A DNA stretch of 64,000 nt from Coniella vitis (GCA_011317545.1 WUJK01000006.1:186001-250000); one strand, 5' to 3'. Positions 22,833-36,083 are shown, numbered from the stretch's first letter. Translations and numbers: made by a program. The notes: generated by a model not told the origin, from the letters alone.

Positions 22833-23324
22833 GTTGGCAATGGGCAGGTGGGCGGTGGGAAGAATCGGCGAGAGTGACAAGGAGGAGGAGGAGGAGGAGG
22901 AGGAGGAGAATCGACAGTCAACCAGCGTCGGAGTGGATTCTCATGTAGCGGCAGAGGGAAAAGGCCTTGTAACTTTTCGGTGGGTCGGTATCGATAAGCA
23001 AGCCAGGGTCAATCCCTGCACGGCGGCAACGGTTGCGCCTGTCGACCCCTGTCGTGCCTGCTGGAACATGTGCGCAATTGCAGCTTGCATCCTCGCGCTT
23101 TAGGCTGCGCTGTACCTGCCCTCCTCCTCGACGCCAACGAACTTATATCCCACCGCGCAAACCCACATTCGCTCCCTTACATCTTGCCCTCCTTTTCCCC
23201 TCACATTCTTGGCACGCCAGCACGCCGCATGGCCCATTAGGGTCACTCCACCGCCTACAGCTGCAACGTCAGAGTGCAGCAATCGTCCGCGTTCATAATC
23301 TCTGCCACTCCCCATTCCGTCACG
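22833..23324. promoter_or_regulatory. Bidirectional promoter of DBP10 and MOB3
   Basis: 492 bases separate the divergent start codons. A GGA/GAG triplet microsatellite (22879-22909) lies in the likely DBP10 leader. The MOB3 side is CT-rich (23115-23215), as in many fungal core promoters. Confidence 0.55.
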
Positions 23325-25048
23325 ATGGCTGCGCTCTCCCCCCGCCTCCCAAGCCCGCCTCCGCCCGCCGAAATCCAGCTTGGTCCCAAGTCACCAGGTT
23401 TGAGCTCCACGGCCGACCAGGAGTCGCAGCTCCTAGAGCAGACCCTTCTCTATGCCAATGCAAAGAGGCGCATTCGTCCAGGCACCAAAAACTGCGACCT
23501 GGCTGCGGGGCCGCCACTCATACCGCTGAGCGAGGTATGCCTTTGTTTTTTGGTTCTTGGGCTCCAGCTGGCGCAACATTTGGACACGTTTCTCGTCTGG
23601 CTGTTTCTGACGCTTCTTGCATTTAGCTCGATTCGGCCTTCCAGCTGCAAGAGCACCTTGCCGCGCTCCACTACCACCACACTGCGCACAACACACAGCC
23701 CATCACCCGAGAAACCGCCCTCATCCTCGCCACACCGCCGCCCTCCATCGACCGCAACCTTTGGCTCTACGAGCTCTGCCGCTTTCTTATTGCACAATGC
23801 AACACGCTGATTGTGGGCTTCCTTTTCGACACGCCACCATGCAGCGCCCAAACCTGCCCCGAAATGCGCGCCTCAGAGTGGCAGTTCCTGTGCTCTGTAC
23901 ACGAACAACCCAAGTCATGCTGCGCAATCGACTACTGCTGCCACACCCTGGATTGGGCCGCTAATGTCGTGACGAACCCAAAACTCTTCCCTTCCCGTTT
24001 GGTAGCACCTAGCGGTGGCAGCGGCGAGGGCTCGGGTCATGACAAGAGCGTTGCGATCAAGAACCTCGTCAACGTCTTTCGCCGGCTGCATCGCATCTTT
24101 GCACATGCCTGGTTCCAGCACCGCGGTGTGTTCTGGTCCGCCGAAGGCCAGACGGGCCTATATGTATTCTTCAAGACGGTATGCGACACATATGATACGT
24201 TGCCAGCCGAGAACTACAAGCTGCCACCCGAGGCTGAAGGATTGGAGAGCGCCGCAGCGGCGGCTGAGAGCATGGATCGTGGTGGAAGAAAGGAGCAGTC
24301 ACTAATGCCGGCGCCCATCCTTCTGCAACGCTCCGAAGCTGACAACCTCCACCCACCGGGAAGAAGTAACACGCGACGGCACATAAGAGGTAGCCCGTCG
24401 ACGGGAAGTACTGTGACCACTGTTATGGAGGCCGACGAGGACGAGAGCTCCGATGTGACTGGTAGGCTTGGAGAGATGCACATATCCGCTCCCAATGCTG
24501 TGGACGAGGAGCCTGAAACGGCAGACGTGCCAGTCATTGTTGAGCAAAGTATGATCGGAGAGCTCCAACCAGAGTCGGAATCTCATGAAGCAGAGTCTGT
24601 CTCTCAAACAGTATCCCAGGCCAGTCAGGAGTCAGTGGCGAGGAGGGATGTGGACACTGAACAGGATCCTGAATCCGACGCAGAGACAGCGCCCAGCGAT
24701 GAGCCTACGTCCAGCGAGGAGCCTATACCCACTACCGAGGTAGAGGAAGACGTTGCCCAAGACGAGCAATCCAAGGAGGTGGAGACTGAGATCATCGATG
24801 AGCAGACGGATGGTGCCACAGATGGTGCTCCTGATCTGTCAGACACGAGCATCAACGACTTTGCCGCAGGCGAAAAAGAAGATGCGCCGGAACCAGAGTC
24901 TGCCCCTGTTGCCGAGGAATCCAACTTCGTCGAGGATACATCCGAAGTCTCGAAAGAAGATGATGGAGAAGAAGAACCAGAGGTGGGAACATCCGAGGCG
25001 GACAATAAATCAGCTGAGGATGCGACGGAAACGGAACTCAAAGAGTAG
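23325..25048 (+). CDS. MOB3/phocein family protein (STRIPAK subunit) with long acidic tail
   Basis: A 543-residue protein, exons 23325-23534 and 23627-25048. The Mob/phocein domain spans about residues 70-260: DRNLWLYELCRFLIAQCN, TCPEMRASEWQFLCSVHE, AIDYCCHTLDWAANVV, NLVNVFRRLHRIFAHAWFQHR and GLYVFFKTVCDTYDTL, with the Cys/His pattern expected for the structural zinc site. The CAIDY..HTLD pattern is of the phocein (MOB4) branch rather than the Mob1/Mob2 kinase activators. In filamentous fungi this protein (Sordaria MOB3) is a subunit of the STRIPAK phosphatase-kinase complex, needed for hyphal fusion and fruiting. The C-terminal half (about 290-543) is a highly acidic Glu/Asp/Ser/Thr-rich disordered tail, longer than in animal phocein. 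It shares a promoter with DBP10. Confidence 0.9.
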
Positions 25049-25788
25049 TGAGCGTGTAATGGTGCGCAGAAGTATAGACAGTCTGTTATCGACCGAAGAT
25101 ATGGCAGTTGCATAACCAGGACGGGCCTAGTCCTGTGGCTGCTTAAATTACGCATGTATGGTACGAAGCCTCAGGCAAGTCTCTATTGTGGATTATGATA
25201 GAGCTGCCTTTTTGTAACACCGCTATGATGGCATATACCTCCTTAATTGAATTCAGAAGCATAGAAGCAAATGGAGAAGTGGGAAGCAGAGCATGGGCAG
25301 AGTGCTTACTTCTTTCTCGACCCCTTGTAGTAGCATTGATACCGCATTATTTTCCCCCCTTTGACCGTACGACCAGGAGAGCGGCGAGCTCGCTATAGTT
25401 TAGGAGCGAATTTATATCCAGCGATATATTCTACCATCCCACCGAAAAGGTTTGGTCCACCAGTGCCTACATACGTTGATGTCAAAAATGATCTGATATG
25501 AGACCCGCCACCATTGCAACAGCCTCCCCCGTAGTCAGCATGCCGACCAACAAAACCCAAATTCTATCCGCCGCACTCTCTTTTGAAGAGAATGAATATC
25601 CAAAAGGAGATCCCCGTCTAAAAAGCTCCAGCTGCCCCCTTCTTTACATAACCCAAGATAGAGAAAAACGCCAGAGACCCAATCTATAACATCTAGTTAC
25701 AATCACTTATCTAGCATGAACACAACAACGATACTGCCCACTCCAGACAGAGGCTCGAATCAAGGGGTATATACGTTCCATCTCTTGA
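25049..25788. other. Convergent intergenic region between MOB3 and the MFS gene
   Basis: Two 3' ends face each other here. AT-rich stretches at 25390-25430 and 25560-25720 are plausible 3' untranslated sequence. Nothing coding is supported. Confidence 0.45.
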
Positions 25789-27699
25789 CTAGTCCTCCAG
25801 ATGACCATCCTTGATTTTGGCATCCCGCTGTCTCTGCCTCGACTGGTGGCGGATAACCCACAGCGTCAGAGCAAAGCCCAGTGCACAAGCAGCTATCGTA
25901 GCCAAGTACGCGGAGCGGTAACACTCGAGTCCCTCGACACAGGAGCGCTCGCCGTTGGGGCCCACGACGCTATGCCTGTCAAAGACCACGCCGTAAAAGA
26001 GGTTGAAGATGTTACCGGATAAGACGGGCGACATGGTCATGAGGCCCCAGTTCTGGCTGAGGCCGTGGATACCAAAGCTTTCAGCGACAATGGAGGGAAA
26101 GACGCCGAACAAGAAGCCGTAACCCAAGCCGGACAATCCGGAGACGAAACCCAACAAGTGTGGGTTGATGATGTTCATGGCGCAGAATTGCGCGATAAAG
26201 AAGATGGAACCAGCGATGACGAGACACCAGACTCGACTGGCATGGAGTATTTTGACCAGGAAGTCGGACCCAACGCCTGGCGAAAGTGAATCAGCAGCTG
26301 TGAGTCTCCAACAGATAAGCAGAAGAACCTACCACTCAGGAGACGCCCTGCGAAGCTGCACAAAGACAGGATGGACACATGCAAGTTTTGCAGCTTGAGA
26401 AGGCTGTCGTTGCTTATACTATCGTCGAAATGCTGCCATAGTGCTTGAACAGAGTGTCCGATATTGCTGAGTCGCAAAGTCAATACGCGACCCGAGGAGT
26501 GCCATGGCAATGAGTACTTACTTGATAGTCATGAGGCCGATACCAGCTAATATACCCATGATAGCAAAGAGCTGCCAGAACTCGAGGTTGCGGAGCAGGT
26601 CCCAGCCACGAACATCTACATGATGGGAGCGGTTCAAATCAACATTCTGCACATACACCTCACCTGCCACCGAGGACACTTTGGAGAGAAGAGAAGATGT
26701 TTCGTCGTCGTCAGTACCGGCGACAATAGTTGATGATGCCGCGGTTGTAAGGTTGGACGAATCCCCGTCCGCGGATCGACCACTGATCAGATCGTGCGGG
26801 CTGCGGCTTGATGAAGGTGGTGTAAAAGTTCCCTGACCCGCTTGGATTCGGTGTAAGGTTTGTTTCCTGGAAATGGGATCGTTGAAGGACTCACCAGGTT
26901 CAAACAGGCCCACGTGGTGAGTCTGGGGCTCCTCTGGCTTGCCATCTTCCTCACTCGTAGCCACAGTCTGGTAGGTGGTGTGCGGGATGACGCGCAAGAA
27001 CCAAAAGCCCACAAAGGTCATACCCGCGGTGCCGCAGGACAGGAGGAGGAGGAAATCGGCGGTATCACCGGGGAAGAGGAAACCTCCAATCAGCGAGAAG
27101 AAGAAAGCACTGAGACCGAAGGCAGCCAGAGGAAATGCGGTGGCAGTGCCCCGATGGTGAGGCCTGCAGGTTGTTTGCGCACCAGTCAGTGAATACGGCT
27201 CATCAATCCTAGACACTGCTAACACCACAAGACTGACCAGTTCAATGCGGAGGTTTTGATGGCAGCTGCAAATGCCGTGCAACCACCGAGTCCCGACAAG
27301 AAAGAAAACAGACACATGAGCGCGATCGAGCCGGACCCGCTGTTGTAGGCCTGGTACAAGGGGAAGTAGCCGACGGCTAACATGATGGAGCCCAGCAAGA
27401 CAGCCGGTCTGGGGCCCTTCTTGTCGACCAATATGCCCACGGGTAAGCCGCAAGCATACATGCCCAGGTTGGCAGCCAGGCCAACGAGGTTGCTCTGTGT
27501 CGTCGAGTACTTGAGCCGCTCTGCAAACTGCGGTGCCCAGGCCGAGTATACATACTGCAGGCCGTCAGCGATGGGAGACTCTGGATGGCAGAGGCATAGG
27601 AGGTGAGACAAATCATACATTGCTACCACAAGCCAGGGACACCAGCGTCGCTGCAACGCTGGAGATGATGCGTGCGCGATGGACACTGCTTTCGGGCAT
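25789..27699 (-). CDS. Major facilitator superfamily transporter, MCH1/nodulin (NFD4) type
   Basis: A 553-residue, roughly 12-helix transporter in five exons: 27699-27619, 27554-27238, 27163-26522, 26466-26333 and 26276-25789. Spliced sequence starts MPESSVHRARIISSVAATLVSL and enters YVYSAWAPQFAERLKYS, NLVGLAANLGMYACGLPVG, VDKKGPRPAVLLGSI and LSGLGGCTAFAAAIKTSALNWP, the signature of the monocarboxylate-transporter-homologue MCH1/NFD4 group. A long cytoplasmic loop between helices 6 and 7 (Ser-rich, about residues 220-320) precedes WDLLRNLEFWQLFAIMGILAGIGLMT. The second half contains GFVSGLSGLGYGFLFGVFPSIVAESFG and the QNWGLMTMSPVLSGNIFNLFYG block. Yeast MCH1 is vacuolar and its substrate is unknown, so none is assigned here. 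Splice sites are all consensus-like. Confidence 0.86.
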
Positions 27700-29033
27700 C
27701 TTTACGGACGACGGCACGCTACACACGCCCCAATAAAACTCAATCAAACAGCAAATCGGTCGTCAGCCAAGCACGCAATGCCACCGCTCGAGGTTTCCAA
27801 AGGCCGTTCTTCCCAACAGGGTGGCCAAGTGTCTGGTCGGAGGAAATGGGAGCGCAGCAACAAATCATGGGATGTCAGGCATGCTAAAAAGTAAAAAGAG
27901 TACAAAGAAGGAAATACAGCCAAGAGAAAGACAGCAAGTGAGTGAATGAATGGAGTTTGATGATTTGCAATTGATAAGAAGCTGACGCAGATGCCGTGTC
28001 GACAGCGTACGTGTACAGTACATTGTGAGCCTTTCCAGAAAGGGGTCGCTATTGCCCTGCGCGATAAGCAGAGCGGCGGCCATCAGCGCGGTACTTCATT
28101 GGCACCTCCGGGCGGGCCGCCACATTGCCCGTGGCGCACTTTGTACTCGGTAGCCTCCAATGCTGGAGCCCCCAGCGGGTACTGTACTCGCTGTGCTCAC
28201 TGTCCTCACTGTACATGCCTAGGTAGCTACTACACATAGTAGTCTTCGGCTCTGGAGTTACAGCGGGGAAGTACCTAGCCGCAGCCCTTACCGCAAGCCA
28301 GCCCCACGGGGGCCCCGTTCGTCCGCTATTTCAAGCAGATGATGATAATCTGGTGCAAGCCAGGTTTCGGAGAGAAGCGCTGCAACAGGTCGTTGATTGC
28401 ACGTTCCCTATGCTGATAATCGCAAGCATAAGTATAGTACGGTAGGCACAAATAAAATCTGCAACGACTTTCACACCATCGATCATATGCAGGTCCCGCG
28501 GCGCTTGTTGCGCCCCCCGTGAGGTACCCGTCTGACACATCGAGTAAGTACTCATACATAGTATGCTGGGTATCGGGGTACTTGCGCAGGCTGTGCAACA
28601 GCCCTGTGGCTTGGCTTTGGGCCTGTGGAGGGGTTTCTCTTGTGGCGTATTAAGTTTGTACAGCGGTACATAGTACTTTGTACTATGCATACGGCCCTGC
28701 TATGTACGTAATCAGAAGGTCCGCCCCCATGCAGATCAGGCTGCCGAGGGTCTAACCCTGCTACCGACCCTGGCCAGCAACGCGACGACGACGACGACGA
28801 CCAGCCTCAGAAATTCATTACCTAAGAACTCCGTCCATCACTGACGACACCTCGAAACCGGCCAAATCAACATCGGGAAAGTATCCATCCATATTGCGCT
28901 TAACCTGGCGGTACGCATTCGCTCTTCTCGCGATCTTCGAGGATTCAGACGCATTTCCTGCTCGACCTGCAACAACCACAACAGTACCTGACGACCGCGG
29001 CTGGTCTTGTCGCCGGGCTGCGAACTTCCCACG
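27700..29033. promoter_or_regulatory. Divergent promoter region between the MFS gene and the Serinc-like gene
   Basis: 1.3 kb between divergent starts. It holds a GTACATAGTAC palindrome (28666-28676) followed by related TACTATGCATA and CTATGTACG, a TACTACACATAGTAG-like element near 28227-28241, and a (GAC)n tract at 28784-28801. No coding frame is supported. Confidence 0.5.
28666..28676. repeat. GTACATAGTAC element
   Basis: One full copy in the MFS/Serinc divergent promoter region, with partial copies within the next 30 bases. Confidence 0.9.
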
Positions 29034-30653
29034 ATGGGTGCATTGCTCTCCCTTCCACTCATGGCGCTGCCCAGCGCTGGCGCAGTCTGTTGCACCCTCC
29101 CCCCCGGCCTTCACCCCCCTTTTGTCCTGCTAAACCTAGCACACGCTTGTTCACCGGCCTGCTGACTTGTCTCGGCCTGTCCAGCTCATGTCCTTTGCTG
29201 CCAGTTGCTGCGGCGCGGCAACCTGCTCCATGGTGTGTAGCGCATGCGGCAAATGTGGAAACAGGTGAGCCTCTCCAGAGCCTGCCCTGCGTTCGCAGTG
29301 CGGTATCACAGCTCGGCTAACGTACATGCGCAAAGCGTCGCCACTCGTATCGCATATGCGCTCATCCTGCTCCTCAACTCGATCCTGTCGTGGATTATGC
29401 TTACCCCGTGGGCCATCAAGAAGCTGCAGTCTCTCACCTTCGACTACGTCAAGATCGAATGTCCCACCGGCGAGTGCTATGGGTGGCTAGCCGTACATCG
29501 CATAAACTTTGCTCTCGGTCTCTTCCACCTGATCTTTGCCGGTCTGCTTGTTGGTGTCACATCGTCAAAGAGCCCTCGGGCCGCCCTGCAGAACGGATTC
29601 TGGGGTCCCAAGGTCGTCGCATGGCTTGCCTTTGTCGTTCTGTCCTTCTTGATACCCGACGAGTTTTTCATGTTTTGGGGCAACTACATTGCGCTCATCG
29701 CCGCTATGCTTTTCCTCATCCTCGGTTTGATCCTGCTGGTTGACCTAGCACACACCTGGGCCGAGTACTGCCTGAGACAGATTGAAGAGTCCGATTCTGG
29801 TCCATGGCGCTTCGTCCTGATTGGCTCTACGCTCGGCATGTACCTGGGGTCTTTGGCCATGACCATCATTCAGTACATTTTCTTTGCTAGGAGCCAATGC
29901 TCGATGAACCAGGCTGTCATTACCATCAACCTCTTACTATGGCTGGGAGTCTCGGTTGTGTCGGTCCATCCCGCAGTCCAAGAGGTGAATCCCAAGGCTG
30001 GGCTTGCCCAGTCGGCCATGGTCGCCATCTATTGCTCTTACCTCATCATGTCCGCTGTATCGATGGAGCCTGACAATGATGGCTCCAAGCACTGCAACCC
30101 CATGGCATTCTCGCAGGGCACTCGCACCACAACAATAGTGCTTGGTGCCATTGTTACTATGCTCACAGTTGCCTATACGACGACCAGGGCGGCCACACAG
30201 AGTCTGGGACTAGGGAACAACCGTGGCAGCATTCGCTTGCCAGACGATGACGAGCATGACCTTGTGGTTACCCAGCCGAGTGCACGTCGCGAGATGCGAG
30301 CCGAGGCTCTGCGCCGAGCAGTGGAGGAGGGCAGCCTGCCGGCTGACGCGTTGCTATCAGATGACGAGGAGGACGGCTCGAGCAGCAGCGGTAACGTACC
30401 CCACGATGACGAGCGTGGCAGCACGCAGTACAACTATGCCGTGTTTCACATCATCTTCTTCCTCGCGACGGCGTGGGTGGCAACTCTGATCACGCAGGGT
30501 TACGACAATGACAAGCAGGACGGGGACTTTGCGACGGTGGGGCGGACCATGTGGGCTAGCTGGGTCAAGATTGTCAGCTCCTGGATTTGCTATGCCATGT
30601 ACACTTGGACCCTTGTGGCGCCCATCGTCTTGCCTGATCGATTCGAGTTTTGA
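29034..30653 (+). CDS. Serinc/TMS1 family membrane protein
   Basis: A 482-residue multi-spanning protein of the Serinc (TDE1/TMS1) family, which in yeast sits in the vacuole/endomembrane and in animals acts as a lipid scramblase-like protein. Exons 29034-29084, 29185-29264 and 29336-30653. The join gives the diagnostic N-terminus MGALLSLPLMALPSAGALMSFAASCCGAATCSMVC with the family's cysteine cluster. Then come about ten membrane segments, including LILLLNSILSWIML, FWGPKVVAWLAFVVLSFLIPDEFFMFWG and LILLVDLAHTWAEYCLRQIE. Between the later helices there is an acidic/Ser loop (about residues 350-410), and the C-terminus is SSWICYAMYTWTLVAPIVLPDRFEF. The first donor is GTCTGT, slightly unusual, but gives the conserved junction. 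Confidence 0.92.
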
Positions 30654-32102
30654 GAATGGCACCAGTTGTGCAGTGAAGGAGCCTTTTTGCGACGCGCAGC
30701 ATGCACATCATTGAGCGTTCTTTGCCTTTTGGGGGAGATTGGCGTTTATTTCTTTTTGTTCTCGATTCATCTCCCTTGCCCTTTGATTCCCAAGAGTTAC
30801 CGAGTGGGGAGGGACAGTTGGTCTGGGTGGCACAGATGGTTGGAAAGCATAGCTGCTTGTATTACTCTTGCATGAAGAATAGATACCTCCTCGTCATCCT
30901 CATTGTCAGCAGCATCATCCTCATCGTCAGTCACTGCTGGAACATGTCATTTTTCATATATCCGCGCACGCCCCCCACACATAACAAAAGATATGACAAA
31001 CGGCACGCAACTCGGCTTACCGAGATGCAACCGGCCGCTTTTTGCTGATATACTACAGTATCTATTGTACATGCACGGACAGTACTACTGGACCGTGAAG
31101 CAGCATTAGCAGCAGCTACCCGTGTCGGACTTAAGCATCTGGGCTGTCAATGGCTGGTGTGATTATGCTATTGTATGTGTTAATCCTCGTGGCTTGAGAA
31201 AAAGCGCTCTGTTTGGTTCGCTGCTCCTGCCCCTCTTGTCGTCTATCGTGTTTATCGTTGATTCTTCCTGTTCGAACTGATGATATCCATGAATTGATAT
31301 TCTTCGCATAAGTCACGAGATGTGTGGTCTTGCGAACACTTTGGGTTAGAGGCGGCGAGAAGACGCAAGGCTCCCTCGGAAAATCCAGGAAAGCAATAAC
31401 TCCTACATATCGATCATGATAGTATTCTCTTCTGCAACTGCGAACTACGACACCAAAGGTCTTGGTACAACGTGACGATTCATAACGACGACAACGCATC
31501 AATACACAACTACAGCGAGAGAGAAAAAGAGACTTTTCCAAGTTGAAGAAGATGGTGTGAAAGCAATCTAACAAACGCTTTGACGAGCGGTGAGGGCCGT
31601 CCCTTTCCTCCGCCCCCCCCCCCCCCCAAAATCCACGACACACCCCTCTTCCGCGCATTCATCCATCCCTTGCTTACGGAGCCAGGCTCACTCGCTTGTT
31701 ATGGACCAATTTCGTGCGTCGGTCACCGGGTGACCATGCCCATGCCAGGCATGGTTCAAGCTCGAGCCTGAATTGTGGCTATTCTCTGTTCTTGTTGATA
31801 GTACCATGTACTATATGATATTGCGGGGAGGAAGAGAGAGTCCTAGGTATTCGGAATTAGCACCGTTCAGCGACCCGGAGACCGAGACGGAGGCGGAAGA
31901 CTGAATTGTCTGGGATATATAGTACATGCATGTATAGATGTACTTGAGTACTTTGTATTCAGCCCAAAGCGAGCAAGAGATGGTGTACATATTATGGCAC
32001 AAGGAGGAGCGAGGAGATCTATGTTGACGGGTACAGTAGGCAGCTTGCGTGGGTGGCTGTCTAGGGCCAGGGACAGACTGTTCTTGATCTTCTGGTTCCT
32101 TT

Positions 32103-32150
32103 TCTCTCTCTCTGTCTCTCTCACTCTCTCTCACACTCTCACTCTCTCTC
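32103..32150. repeat. CT-rich microsatellite
   Basis: Imperfect (TC)n/(CTCT CACT)n array on the plus strand inside the gene-poor region. Confidence 0.85.
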
Positions 32151-34360
32151 CTTTTTGCATCTGTATACTATCGAGGTACTTGCACTCAGTACAGCGTTCA
32201 ACCAGCTCATTTGCTTCTCCAGGTCATGTTGTCTGTCTGCCTGTCTCGGCTGCCGGATGGGGTGTTCTCACGCACACAACTCACTGCAGAAGTTACCCAA
32301 CCAAACTCTTTCACTACGATGTGGGGAGGCTAACACACACATCCCAAGTGGGAGATTGTCTTGGGGTGGACTTTGCAGTTCTTGACGATCTGGGCATCAG
32401 AAGGATGTGATGCTCAGAGCGCAGGCAGGATGGCCCCATGAACTGTTTTTTTTTTTTTGCGCAGTGCAAGTCGGGTACACAGTATGTCTATTTATTCGGC
32501 AATGACATGCCACTCATGCATGCATACGTACACTTCATGCATGCAGCTTCTGGCTGATGCTAATGTCTACCTGGTGTCATATTTCCTTGCATTTGCATTG
32601 CATGTTGAAATCCCTGAAACGAGTGTCTGTTCGTGGCGGGGGAAAGGCGGCGTGTGATCGAGTTGAACATTTGCCTATGTATCTGGAGTTCTGCGTTCTG
32701 GGTGATTACTTAGCTTCCAATAAGGGGGGGGGGGGCCTTGGAGGATATCACCACTGCACGTCGCGTCTACTTGCCGTGATTGTCAAGGTGAACAGTTCGC
32801 TGGCGTGACACGTTCGGCTGTTCCTCCTTCTTTTTCCTCCTGCAGGACTGAAGAAGTCGGGGCATGGACGGCTGCAGCTTAAACCGTGCCATGCCGTCGG
32901 TTTCCTTTTCTGCGCATGGAATGGCCAAGAACTTTTTGAAGCTGGGAAATGGAGACGTTACGGCAAAGTTTACGCCAGCGTTATTAGCATCACCGTGTCG
33001 TGTGGTAATCTGCGGATAGGAATATCGTCAGTTGTCCCGGAGAGGTTCAAGAGCACTCTTTGCATTTTCGCATTGAAAGCATGTGTACTGTTGATGTGAA
33101 CACCACAGTTCCTTATATTGTATCAGTCTATGTGAATCTCCCCCATCGGAGTGCCGTCTGTCTTGTTCTTGCTCCTGATGTATACTTGGGCCAGGCTCAG
33201 GCTGGTGGTAGGAACCACAATTCCAGAGTCGAAATGACATTAGGTGCACTCAACTGTGACCAAAGTAAGCCATCGGAACTGTCTGTTCGGAAGATAGACA
33301 TTCGACCTCGAGTGGAAACGTGCATGCGCCGATTCTTTGTATAGTTGCTGTATGTTGCGTTCTTCCGCGGCTCTCTCCCCTCAACGAGCGCCTCCTTTAC
33401 ATACATACACAGATTAAAACCCAAGTGTACTACAGTACGGTACAAGGGGTCGTTGCGGCTTGGTAAAGGCAAGTAAGTGTACGGGAAACACACCGGAAGG
33501 GTTATCGCTACACGTCGGCGTCCTCGGGTAGATGACCATGCCAGCAAGGCCGAGTCCTGTGGGTAGCAAGTTTGTCGGATGGGTTGGGGTTTGTATGTAT
33601 GTATGTAGTTTGAGCGTGCAGATACGTTCTCTTTTTGTTCTTCTTCTGGGTCTTGATATCCTGCGCTGGTGTAACGCATCGTTTGTTGTCGATCAGGCTG
33701 GCTCTGGATGATTCGCGGATCCTCAGGTATGTAGGCGAGTATAGTCTCAGGTATATCAAAAGTGGCGCAGACTACATGAGCAAGCGTGCGTGATTGGTCC
33801 AGGAACGTGAATGAGGAGGCCGGCGTTGACAACGAAGAGAAGAGCGATTGTCATGTCGTTGTTCTGAAAGGATTAAATCCTCCGGACATTATTTTACCGC
33901 TTCGAGTAGATTCAATTTTGTTCTCGGCATTTGGTCAGTCCCCGGATGGAGTTGAAGGAAGATCAATGACTTACAGAGTAGCCGTAGTGTGTATTGTTTT
34001 TTTTTTTTTTTTTTGCTTTTTTTTGGGTATATTTTTTCAAATCTGTTTTCTTTCCTATAAAAAGGGAAAAGGCGACCTGTCAGATCTCGCTTTCTTGTGG
34101 CACCTATCCCGTTGGCATTGACAGCCACGGGCCTGCCTCTTGTTTTTCCCGGTTCGACCTGTACCCTCTGGATGCGCCACCGAGGCTTGTCATGTGCAGA
34201 GCCAAATCTGTCAGTCCCATCGTCAGCTTGGTCCTTGACTGCTGCAAGATATTCTGAGATTGGATAGTCAGAGGCAGAAAGCTACCGTCTGCCGTGGGGG
34301 CCGATCTGATCTTCTATGTACAGTGACGATAGATCAACACTGACGCAAGCTTTGACATAC

Positions 34361-34386
34361 CGAGAGAGAGAGAGAGAGAGAGAGAT
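34361..34386. repeat. (GA)n microsatellite
   Basis: Perfect GA dinucleotide run of about 13 units inside the gene-poor region. Confidence 0.88.
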
Positions 34387-36075
34387 GAACCCATCATGTG
34401 GTAGAAAGCAGGGACAGAGTAGAGCCGTCCTGTTTGGTATCGACCGACTTGTCAGTGCCCTTGTCAATGCTCTCTTGTGTCTCAAGTCCACGTATGCCGT
34501 TGCTATGTAAGCTGAATAAGATATGCTGTCGCCATTATGCACTGCACTGCCACCAAGTTAATATCACTCCAATGATACAGCCCAAAGACACATTCACTAC
34601 TCACTCATGTTTCCATAGTTATACGCACATATCCATCTCATCCAACTCCATTGACCCGCAGACACAAAAAGTCATAGGGCGGACAAGGCACAGCGCGCCA
34701 CTCGCTCTAGATTTGCTTTTGTCTTCAGGTTTCCATGGAATGCCACGTTTTGCCTGCTTTGGTCCCAAGAGTAACTCTCGGAATTGTGTGGACGTTGTAC
34801 TTGCATATTCACTTGCCTGGAGTCTTGACAACGTGACCATAGCCCATGCGGCAGGGTGGTTACACGACGACAACCTCCTCGACTCATGTCACTGTACTGT
34901 TGATGATGTACACCCAGATCCTAGACGAATTCGTACCTACTTTAGCATTGGCTGGCTGCGAACATTCCATCAGAGGTGATGCCATGTACCAATTGCTTTC
35001 TCATCTCCTTCTCCCAACTACCCAACTCACTGGGGCCAAACCACTCTGGGGTCAGAGTCTATTCCTATTTCAGACATCCCGAGAGTTCAGACAAATGGCG
35101 GTCGACGCTTTGGGGCATTCTATTCTTCTGATTTTTTCTTATTTTATGTCCTCTTTAACCTCGAAACCCCTTTCTTTTTGTTCTTCCTTCTTTCCCGTGC
35201 GGCACCCCCGTCGACTACTATGCAGTCTTCATCCGCCTATCCCTCTCTGGGCAAATCTTCCAAGTGCGCTTCATGCCATCAGCCTATCCCACCCTAGGGC
35301 TGGGCATGTGGGTGTTGGCCAGAGGGCGGGTCGCGCCGCTTGACCGAAGCCCCAAAGCGGTCTTGGGTACCGGAAAAGGGGAGAGAACTTCTTTTTTCTT
35401 TCTTTTTTTCCGATTTTCCTTTTTCTAATTATATTGCATTGACTTTCCTTTTTTCTCAGTTTGGCTTCACAGCCATCACAAAGTACACCAAGTACACACA
35501 CAACATCCGAGGCGTGAGCGCTTTTGCCTCACCCGGATGACGACCTGGGCTGTAGAGTGACTCCGCATGAGTACAGCGAAGAAGAAGGCCAAAGATCAAA
35601 GCCGAGGGAGAAAGCTCATGTATCCCGGAGAGAGGAGGCTGCAGATGAAAGAAAAAAGAAGAGAAAAAAAAAAAAAGGATATTATGACATCTGCTCATCT
35701 GCGTTTCTGGCTACATGGGGGGGGGGGGCGAGTGTGAACTGACTGGTTGGCTGTGTACGTCTTGACCTTTTTTTTTTTTCCTTCGCGAACCTCTTTCCCA
35801 GGCTTGGATATATACCATCATACAAATACATACTTACATGCATATATATATGCCCAACAAGCAGCGGGAGACGCTGTCTGGGCGTCTATAAGAGGCTCTC
35901 GCGAGGTCCCTCTCGCCAACCATGTTTGATATCAGTTCTGCGTACCTCCTTCTCTCTTCTTCTTTTTGATCATCACAACACTATTATTGTCGTCGTCATC
36001 ATCACCACCAACAATTGCTTCTCACCAAGAACTACCTCGCCTCGCTCTTGGTCAACAATACCATCATCTTGATCA

Positions 36076-36083
36076 TATAAAAG
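36076..36083 (+). promoter_or_regulatory. TATA box of the 36.4 kb small gene
   Basis: TATAAAAG, about 305 bases before the start codon at 36388. It is followed by a CT- and CA-rich leader (36110-36385) that contains no ATG on the plus strand, the arrangement expected for a strongly expressed fungal gene. Position relative to a transcription start is inferred. Confidence 0.68.

Noticed and set aside
33197..33832. 211-codon minus-strand open frame in the gene-poor region
   Set aside because: No motif, patchy composition, starts and ends in microsatellite-like sequence and no partnering exons or promoter signals. Cannot be excluded without transcript data.
34398..34979. 193-codon plus-strand open frame
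   Set aside because: Cys/His/Ser-rich without any ordered motif; looks like chance.
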